Source: Numida meleagris (lineage: Eukaryota; Chordata; Aves; Galliformes; Numididae). Taken from it: a DNA stretch of 64,000 nt. Below the pieces are notes generated by a model. That model was not told where the DNA came from, ran no database searches, and was given only the letters and a program-made list of their open reading frames with translations. This document shows positions 52,181 through 61,233 of this stretch, one piece after another. Every line of letters begins with the position of its first letter. Positions within the stretch are counted from its first letter, which is position 1. The position numbers and the translations under genes were made by a program. The DNA lies in the NCBI RefSeq assembly GCF_002078875.1, contig NC_034415.1:22964331-23028330 (forward strand), read 5' to 3'.

Positions 52181-55100
52181 AGAAGTTCTCTAGTTAGCAG
52201 ACACCAAGGAAAAAAATTCCTTTAAGGCTCAGCTTCTTCCTCTCCTCTCAGAGTTGCTTTTACCTCTGTGCTGGCCCTGCCATTATGGAACTTCTGATGT
52301 CATAGGTGAGGTATTTTCAACTTTTGGATAAACAACTGATGTCACAATCGTGGGACTGTTATTTCCCTACAGGACTGAACAAGTGGTATCTGATGTACAA
52401 AGTTATTGTTCAAACACAACAGCAGAAATAATTGCAAAAGTAAAGCAAATGAACAGTCAAGCAAATTAATTCCTTTTTGAATTACTGTTCCTATTTTCCA
52501 AGTCCAAATGATTCTCATTTCCTATTTAGGAAGCCTGAGGGGATGAAAAAGTGTCCAAGATGGTGAAATTAAACATTAGCTACTGAGCATGAAACATGCA
52601 ATAATTGTACTTCATAGCATTTTTATTGCCCCAGTGTTCTGTGAATCACTTCACCATCCCACACTGTTACGATGAAAAAAACGACACCAATCAAGTCAAA
52701 GCAATTGATGTTATGACTTCATCAATCCAAGACTAAAGGCATGCACTTAACGACAAACATACTCAAGAAAACTACCACCTCATTTTGAAGAAGCAGAAAT
52801 TTCATCTTTGTATCTTCCTGAAAGTTAGCCTTTCTCATAGCAAATGATGGAATGCTGGAATAATCCCCAGCATCACCCCTGTGTCCGTATGACACAACCC
52901 TGCTTTCCCTTCCAGAAACCAGCCAAGTTTTGAGTTCTCAAGCGACACAAATGCAGTTAGCACACAACATGGCTACAGTTAATACAGCTGTCCTAATTCC
53001 AAACATTCTCACTCCTTTGAGGCTTTGCATCAAGATAGTATTATTTTAACAATGAATTGCACTCAGCCTTAGTTTTTTCAAGTCTACAAATTCAGGAAGC
53101 GTGAAGCTGAATTATCTCTGCAATTTCACTAAAACCAAATAAAGTTCAATTTATTGCTACTTAAAACTTCCAAGAGAACAATAATCTACACTTAAGACAA
53201 CAAAGCCGCAGCGCAGTGATCTATCAGATACAACATCAAAGGTACAGCAGGCAGAAGTCACCTCCCGCAGGGAGATCGTGCCTGATCTGACAGCCACGCT
53301 CAACAGCTACCCATGTGAAATCTCAAATTCCTTCTGCTGATAACTGAAATTCGACAAGACTAAACAAATAAGAACATTAGTCTGGATGTATTTTAAAAAA
53401 ACAAACAACCTGCACATATGCTTCTACCTCTATGAAGCATCACTAAATCCAGACCCTCTGTAACAGCTGAACACGATGACCTTTTCTCTCTTTAACAAAT
53501 ACTAGCTTTCTTCTTTACTGAGTGGCTAGGTATCTTGACTGAGGTATGAAAATCTCTGTTAGGATTCTTTCCTTTAACATAATAGCTCATTTCCCTTATA
53601 AAATCATTAAAAGGAAATCAAGCCCATTTTGTTAACTCTAGTCTAGCTTCCTCGCAGGAGTGCCAGAGGCTTTTTAATACGGATCAAGTCATGAATATAC
53701 ATATTACAAATTGCAGCAGCACTGTGTGGCAACAAAGGACTCAGATCATTCATAGAACAGTAATAACTTCTTTCTATTTTGATGAAAAAAGAAGTAAGCA
53801 GCATGGACTGATCTGGACAGAAGTCACTTTCTCTTAAATCTGTGTTTTCCTGATACTTACAAATACAAGTTTACAGCATGAAGTAATAGCACAGCACAAA
53901 CCTTAGAGTAACGAACCAGGAATATTACAGGGTAGGATAATTCCTACTTCATGTTACGTCACAATTCAGTCCTGTTTCACATGAAATACAAAGTTAGTAG
54001 GCCATGCAGTGGCATTATGTTTCCTGGTAGGTTCATGGCAGATGCTCTATGAACAAAGCAAAATGGTGTACAGGCAGGCACAATTCCCAAAGAATTAATG
54101 TACCAACAAGAACAGCATTGGTCAGAAAGGCAGAGTAAAATAGCGACATGAAATTCACTGCTAACTTATCAATCAATATTTCAATTCAGAAAAGCACACC
54201 CTCTTAAAATGTATATTTTTCCTTGGGTAATGATGGAACAAATGACAACCAAACCCTATTTGCTTACTTGAAACAGACACACCGGTAAAGGCTTCTATAG
54301 TCTTTGTATGGGCTCATGGGGAGAGAAAAGACAAGAGTAATGGCCAAACTGAAGTACAAAGATGTTATTCATACACAACCTGCTAACCATTACAGAGCCC
54401 TACACAAACTGCTTTACAACTACAGTGAGTGCAAAACTGGCTCACGGTTAGCAAAAGCTTATTTCCAGAAATACAAACATTATTTAAAACACAACAAATC
54501 AGCATACTATCTTTAACACATCATGTTCCTTAACCTTAACTTAAAGCAGTGCTCACATTAAATGCCAGTTGCCCTGTCCAAAGGGATTAGCCCCCACAAC
54601 TCTACTCACTGTGGGGAAGTGAACCCTTTTGTGCTAACCTAACACTCCAACTCTGCTAAAAACTGGACCAGGGGTGAAAGAAACTCAGAAGAAATACATG
54701 AAGACTTCCAAGATACCCTTCCCAATAGAAGACATGGGAATTCTTTCCAATATATGGCATTAACATCTGATGGGACAAGCCTGTCAGGAAGAAAGCTCAG
54801 AAATACAATGATAGTTTTAAAGACAGAATCTCTGCATCCTGGGGGCAGCTGGACTCCTTACTTAAATTAATTCTAATCTGCTTTTCCCAGGTTTCAGAAA
54901 GTGCTGTCACAAATAGACTCATAAGAAATGTAGCATGATCTTCTCATTAGACATGTTACAGTGAAAACACATTAGTACTAAAGCCATAAAAGACTGAGGG
55001 AAATTGTGGACATTTCCCCCCAAAACTAGTGGATTTTCTTAGTATCACCTAAAAAAAAAAATTGTACAATCACAAGTCTGCTTGAAAAGTGGAAGCTTAA

Positions 55101-56120
55101 TGTTTAAGTGTTTCTTCCATTCTGTTCTTTAATTAATAAAAGGATACATGCACTGACATTATAAACACTAATTTGCTATTTAGCATCCCAAATTAGGAAG
55201 CATAAACATTTATGCACTTCATTAAACACTACCTAAGAACACTTTGAGATTAACAGGAGACAAGCAAGGCTGGTAAAAGCAATTTCAGACTAAGCATTAA
55301 CCACCGTAGAAAGACACTCTTCCTCTTGCCCTCGGTACAAATTCTCCCCAGCTCCATCCTAGTGGTACCAGCCCCTATGAAATGAGATTTGGAAATCGGT
55401 GGGATCTGACGGACCTGTGCTGGTTTAATGGAAGAGGTTGGAATGCAGAGTCATGGACAGAGAAAGTACTCTTTTGGCAGCACAACATACTTAGATTGAC
55501 TTAAATCTACCACAAAATTGCACGTTGGAAAGCAAAAACCAAATACTTATGCCCTAAATTAAGACATCACTTAAGCACACGTGGCATACAGAAACAGACA
55601 AGGTGGCATTTTTCCCCATCTCCCCTCCAGCACACTGCCTGCCCCATCCCTTTCCCTCGACCCCAGCCATGGAAGGAATCCTCACATCGCCCCTCACGCA
55701 TTATCTGTGCACACAGGACACTGCAACAGGCTCAACGTCAGGATGTGCTCGTGCTAAAAGGAGGATGAGAAGAGATGACACATCTCAAATTTACATGACG
55801 CAGATTTCCATGGTGGAAAAGAACCAAACGGTGACACTCAGAACAGACAAGCTGAAAGGCAGATAATCACATCTGTGTGCAAAATTAATGGACGGTTAAC
55901 TATGATCACAAATATAGCATATCCTCAGGGCTGATTGGTACAGGTCCTAAGTTATCTCTACAAATCTTATTCTCCAAAATGTTTCATCCTTCACAAAACA
56001 AGAATTAAGGCTATATTCTTTCGGTTACAGGCATCAAGATGTAATTCAGACACACAACAAATTATGTCACATCTTTGCATTGCAAGACTAACTTCAGTGT
56101 TAAAAATGTTTTTTTTTTTT
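52181..56120. other. AT-rich unique sequence 3' of BEND5
   Basis: No repeat, exon or structured element was recognised. Open frames are short. The block borders the probable BEND5 3' UTR on its right side. Confidence 0.6.
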
Positions 56121-56126
56121 TTTATT
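56121..56126 (-). promoter_or_regulatory. Distal AATAAA hexamer next to an A run
   Basis: On the minus strand AATAAA runs directly into a genomic A tract (56109-56123 as T on the plus strand). It could be a distal BEND5 poly(A) signal about 850 nt after the stop. It could equally be an internal-priming artefact site in cDNA data. Confidence 0.3.
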
Positions 56127-56958
56127 TCTAATTTAAATTTGTGCTAAAATACCTGTGGTTAAATTACAGACTGGCAGGGAAATGGCACTAGATTTTCTAT
56201 TATACAGAATCTTGCTATAGTGTAGCAATTTTAAAATCTTCTGAAAATACAAACGTTGTATCAAGAACAAAAACATGGACATACTCAAGAGCTTTGTACC
56301 AAAACCAGAAATCTGAAAGGAGCCTTGATTCCTGAAAAAGAACGGCTTTTATATAGATCTGTGCGTATATATTTACATATTTTTTTTTAAAATAAATTAT
56401 CGTGACTTTACAACTTTGGATTTTTTTAATTACGTTGATAATAGTGCTCTAACTACATGATAATAAGTGAAAAAGAAGCATTCTTTCTGTGTTTTTGACC
56501 AAATATTCATAAAAACAGGCAATTAAAATTTCAGTTCAGAAAAACACTTTGTAAAATACAATAAAATCCTTCTCAATAGCAAAGTGGATTTTATGGAGTT
56601 CTTCCTTTTGAAGAGATTTTTTTCCTGTAGCCTAAATGCACTAACACCAGTAAAACAAAATGCGTGCTAAATGGGTTTGTGTTTGTAGCATTACAACCTA
56701 TGTACAGAAGTGCAGGTATCCCACTGCACCTCGCTGGAAAAACTGAAAATTCACTGCTTCACTGTGAGTGGACTTACAATCTATCTGACTTTACTTAAAA
56801 ACAGATTACACTATAGTAAGGCTTTCCGATAGAACTGCTCAAAAATTGAATCCGTTATAGAATGAAAGTAATGTTCCAGGGCAGCTGCTCCCATCAGCAA
56901 AAATGCCACACAAATAATAACAATAAAAAAAAACAACACTTATGTAAAACACTAAGAT

Positions 56959-56964
56959 TTTATT
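56959..56964 (-). promoter_or_regulatory. Proximal AATAAA polyadenylation hexamer
   Basis: A canonical hexamer 14-19 nt after the last base of the stop codon on the transcript strand. Its spacing is compatible with a very short BEND5 3' UTR. Usage is unknown. Confidence 0.45.
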
Positions 56965-56976
56965 AAAAATCCAAAA

Positions 56977-56982
56977 TTTATT
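56977..56982 (-). promoter_or_regulatory. BEND5: AATAAA hexamer overlapping the BEND5 stop codon
   Basis: The last codons read CAA TAA followed by A, so the stop codon lies inside a canonical AATAAA. If used, cleavage 10-30 nt downstream would leave almost no 3' UTR. A second AATAAA lies 18 bp downstream on the minus strand. Confidence 0.55.
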
Positions 56983-57138
56983 GCAAATTGAACTTTGCAC
57001 TTTCCCTCCTTTCTTCATTTTTACATGACTTATTGATATCCATGATTTTTTCACAGATGTACTTGTTGACTTTGGAGAGTCTCTGTGCAATTTCAGTTTC
57101 ATCCACAGTTTCTTGTGCTATTCTATCATACAAACATT
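56978..57138 (-). CDS. BEND5: BEND5 last coding exon (C-terminal half of the BEN domain)
   Basis: On the minus strand this exon starts after a strong acceptor (long pyrimidine run, CTCCCCAG) at 57138 and reads in phase to a TAA stop at 56978-56980. It encodes CLYDRIAQETVDETEIAQRL, then SKVNKYICEKIMDINKSCKN, then a short basic tail ending in FNLQ. This matches what I recall of the C-terminus of vertebrate BEND5. The first two bases (AA) complete the Glu codon split with the preceding exon. BEND5 is a BEN-solo nuclear protein: the BEN domain binds DNA and family members repress transcription. This exon supplies the C-terminal helices of that domain. The human protein is about 421 residues, so this is its final 53 or so. 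Identification is from recognised protein sequence, intact frame and matching splice phase; no alignment was run. Confidence 0.95.
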
Positions 57139-60100
57139 CTGGGGAGAAAAGAAAAAAAAGGAAAGAGTCATTAGTCTATTTTTAGAAGAGAATATAGCCC
57201 TGTTTTGGGCTAACTGCTCAAGAGACAACACTGAGTAAGCACTGTGCGTATTTGTTGCAAGACAACAGAAGCTCTCATTGATTCACTGGCTATTTTGTTA
57301 AAGATAAGATGTTTTCACCGGATTGAATCTTTGGCATGACAAACTTCTAGTTATGCTGTGACGGTATTAAGAGGCTTTCTATACAGAAACATGACTGACT
57401 CCAACCTTCCACCATGTCAATCCTGCCCACCTAACTGGTACTCCACAGTAGATTTTGAATCTTCTCCCACATGAACGGTTTCACAACTGTTATTTACAGT
57501 TTCCTGTCACTTCTATCACTGCATCTTCAGGACGTTCAGTAAATTATAATGGATGGAAAGAGAAGCGGTAACCAGTAGGATAAGGCATCCACTGATTTTT
57601 TTAATTATTATTTTTTAAATCTGTACATCATACATTAGCATCTGCACCTTTATTGTATGCCCTGTCCCGGGGCATACTTTGCTTTAATTAGTAGATTAGT
57701 CAGGGCAAGAGCTATCTTCTCACAGGTTTGCACAAGGCACTTCGTGTTCTCAACTGTTACACAGAAAGCAAGCGACAGTAATAACTGCAAAGCAATGGAG
57801 ACAATGAGAGCAGAGACAATCCTGTCCATGGTGTTGGCAGTTCAGTACCAGAACTCAGCACAGTTAACTGAAACTGATTCAACATACCCAACTCCTCCGA
57901 GTCAGGCAAGCTTTTTTTTTTTTGTTTTCATAACCCAAAAGATGTGTTTTGTTGTGTAGGCTACTAGCAATAAAAAGCTTCCCAGATTGATTAAACAAAC
58001 TCTGCTCTGCTTTGCCTATTCTAGTAGCCATTTATTGCTTCATATACAGAAAGCCATAGAGATTATCACTTAATTAAGATGGTTTACAACACTTATAATG
58101 CATCACATTAAAAAGTTATGAAAATTAAGTACTATGCATGCTTTGTAGTTCACTTTGAAACCTCTCAGAAGTTTTATAAAAGGCTATTTTGTGTTAACAA
58201 GGTTTATAGCAGTGCTCATGCATCATACTTTTTATAATTTCTTTGTTACATACCACACAGTAGAGATTTTTTAAAGAAGCCTGAGATACCAGTCTCATTA
58301 AGAGCTAATGCTGTTACTCAGAAATCTATTTTAAATACATTACGCTGTGTCCACAGAATGATGAGAGCATCCAAATATGAATTTTATGTTGTAAGACACA
58401 CACTGAATATAAAATAAAATTAACCAGCGTGCAATCCAGCAGCTGAAATGCCAGTCATCAGTAATCTATGATTTGAAGTATGATGCTTAAGTGGAGGCAT
58501 GTCACTGAGAACCCAAAGAAACCCAGCATGTTTATAGGACAAACTTGTACTGCTGCAATCTCAAGAGTTCTGCCAAACGGTTGCAGCAGATACCTCTAGT
58601 ACAGTGAACTTCCAGTACAATACAGGCTACAGCCACAATGTCAAGCAAAGAATCTTGACAGAACTTATACATCAGCTGTGGTTCTTAAAGTCAGAGTGAC
58701 CCAGACAATCCATGATTATGGATTATCACAGTTCTTCATCTTCTTCCTCTTCCACTTCTGAGAGGCTGCAGAAACAGTAATTTAGTAGTGACAGGAGGAT
58801 TGTGACTCAGGGGCTCCAAAAATTGATTCAGGGGTTCTGCTGCTTCTTTGCCTTTTGACTTCAGAGGAATATACACACACTCCTTCTCATTTCTGACTTA
58901 ACCAAAGATCAGGTAGACCTGAACGTGAAGGTCTACTCAAACTGAAGTCTAACAAGGAACTCCACATCTTTCTGTGATGCCTGAACCAAGTCACTGGCCA
59001 ACTACCTTCCTCGCATTTCACCATTTGTCCAACTGTTACTCTTTTTTTTTTTCTTCTTCTCTATTTCTCTATAACATAACCAATTCTCATTTGATTATTT
59101 CCAGCTTTCCAGGATTCACCACTGATTTGATGGGGCAAGATCTCTAACACAAATGAAAAGGACACAGCAATGAGGAAAACCATGTTTATGCACTGCCTGC
59201 TGCCACCTGAAAGTATTGGCCATGCAGTTTAAGCAGCTCAAGAAGAAATCGTGCAGTCTCTAGTCCAACAAAAAAGGAGTTAAAGACAAGGTGAAAGAAA
59301 CACTGAAAAGAGGAATATGGAAAATCAGTGAGTAAAAAGTAGAATTCAAGTGACGGTAGAGGCAGGAAGCCAAAGTTTGACAAAAAACACAGAAAACTGA
59401 GGAGATGGGGAAGAGCTGAATTGCTGGGGAGCATGAAGTTAAGGAAGAGCACAAAAGGAAGAGCTCAATCTGCCTCTCACCATGTATCTGCTGGAGTGCA
59501 CTTCCAAAATCACTAATCAAAACAAGTGAGAAGAAAGATATCATTTAAATAGCGTAAGCAACACACACTGGCCCTGACTGAAGTAGCAAATTCTCACATA
59601 AGTAACCTTGCCAGCAGCAATGAGAAGGCACAGCCTCCAGGTGAGAAACTAGAAAGTTCTCTGCAATGAACAATAATCCCTTTTTACTCTGGGTTTGTCA
59701 GTGCACATCTGTAAACTGGGGAACCAATTCTTTTTTCCACTAGGAGCAGACAAAGGTAGCCACAGCCACAGAGTGGACTCCTTATGCAGCCAATGTCACA
59801 ACTGCATGTTAGGATTGTACCAAAAGGTCCCACTCAGAAGTAGAAAATCAGTATGGAACAGCTTGCATTTCCATATTTATTCTCAAGACAGATTAATGAA
59901 AAAAAAAACAAAAACAAAAATATGTCTTTTACTCATTTCTTATAGAGTAAGAAAGACAAGAGCAGGAATACCAGCTTCCAACTTTTCCCCACAACACAAA
60001 GACACAGACACGCACACACTCAAAGAGGAATAGTATTTCTTAGTTCCAAAACACGGTACTTGCAAGGCACATTACAACTGCTCTTAAGACAGTTCACAGT

Positions 60101-61019
60101 TAAGAGCACGCAGTGGCTAAGAACAGGAAATACAGAATAATGAAGCTCAATCAAATTGCAGAAGAAACTTTAAGAGGGAGATTTCTTTCAGCCCAACTGC
60201 AATTTAGTCTGGACACAAAACCTAAAAATCCAATTTTGGTATGTATTCCATGAGGAACTGCCTCAGTTCTAACTTAAAAAGAAGGCTGAAATACCAAGAG
60301 AGACAGAAATGAATGCGAAACACAAGCGTGATGATACAAAGGGACTGAAATTCACTATTCATTTTAAATAAAGGAGAAGGCCTGCTCTCTCTCCAAGTAC
60401 TAAACGCATGGACTCAGGCTTGCAGTTACTGAAAGTGTCACTGCAATTTTTTCCTGCCAATGATTTACACTTCCTGTTCAAATTCCAATTCAAGCGCAAC
60501 ATTTAATTTTTACTATTTACATTTTCTCCACTTAAAAGGGTAAAACTACTCTTTCTCAGCTTTGAAGGCAAGCATATTTTTATAGTCACAGCTATAACTG
60601 TTTCTGTGCCTCATGTCAGAGTTGGTTACATTCTGGATGGAAGAATGTGGTAAAGCTACTCTCAGGCTTGTTAAAAGCAATGGGTGCATTTAGAAAGATT
60701 GTTATGTTACAAACAAATTCCAGAATCATGTGGTATTCTCCAAGCTCAGAGTCCTGTCCTGCAAGTGGTTCAGAATGATGATCTTCTAGAACCTTACTGA
60801 AGTCAACATACAACTCTTTGACTGCGAAGGACTGCGCTGTGCACAGCTATTGCAATGTGTCTGATTTTTCCTGGATATGTATGCATTGACAATGCAATAG
60901 CAATTTTAATGACAGTTTTTAATCAGTTAATTTTACATGAGCTGAGAAGAAGCATCTTTCAACTCAGTGATTAATGGTTAAACTTCAAAGCAGGAAGCAA
61001 AAGTTTTCAAATAACCTAC
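57139..61019 (-). other. BEND5: BEND5 final intron
   Basis: A 3881-bp intron separates the two recognised exons. It has a GTAGGT donor (61019 downward) and a pyrimidine-rich CTCCCCAG acceptor (57139-57140), and it splits a codon after its first base. Inside I see AT-rich sequence, short poly-T runs (near 57910 and 59041), an A/C-rich stretch near 59994-60018, and an AT-rich block at about 58020-58450 that reads like conserved non-coding DNA. No further exon or CR1 copy was recognised. Confidence 0.85.
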
Positions 61020-61233
61020 CTCTGACAATGCTTAATTTGTGAGGTGAGAGAGGTGGCTTGGGAACGGCATCTTTCTTTTTTTTGGTTGCAACTCCTGTGA
61101 CACTTCTGTTCTTGAGAACATCTGTTCCCCAAATCATAACCGCTAGATTTTTTGTATACTTTGAATCTCCTTGTGTTACTTGCAGCTGGTGCCATTTCTC
61201 CTCATCTACCCAAATTCCACTGCCAAGATGGAC
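61020..61233 (-). CDS. BEND5: BEND5 penultimate coding exon (start of the BEN domain)
   Basis: This 214-bp minus-strand exon opens in phase 0 after the acceptor CTACCTTCTAG and ends with donor AGAG|GTAGGT. It therefore holds 71 whole codons plus one base. The protein begins VHLGSGIWVDEEKWHQLQVT, continues through NLAVMIWGTDVLKNRSVTG, then a lysine run KKKK, and ends PHKLSIVR. The tryptophan-rich start and the WGTDVL segment are the N-terminal part of the BEN domain as I know it from BEND5. The leftover G joins AA of the next exon to make Glu, giving a continuous frame across the intron. The lysine codons contain an eight-A run, a possible slippage site, but the frame is intact. Upstream exons (N-terminal region and coiled coil) are beyond the right edge. 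Confidence 0.95.

Larger units (their letters stand above)
56121..56977 (-). other. BEND5: Probable BEND5 3' UTR
   Basis: The AT-rich sequence after the stop has 3'-UTR character: A/T-rich blocks, a Pumilio-type octamer TGTAAATA (56370-56377), and several AATAAA hexamers on the transcript strand. The two nearest hexamers are at 56977-56982 and 56959-56964. A distal one at 56121-56126 merges with a genomic A run of about 15 bases. The true cleavage site cannot be fixed from sequence; the left boundary here is the distal hexamer. Confidence 0.5.

Noticed and set aside
1..56120. AGBL4 exons on the minus strand
   Set aside because: Looked for complements of the conserved carboxypeptidase segments (HPGETP, NRHW and similar) and found none. 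Short C-terminal exons could still be missed by eye.
56839..57102. 87-codon minus-strand frame over the last BEND5 exon
   Set aside because: It is a shifted reading of the BEND5 exon and 3' UTR; the true frame is fixed by the splice phase and the match to BEND5.
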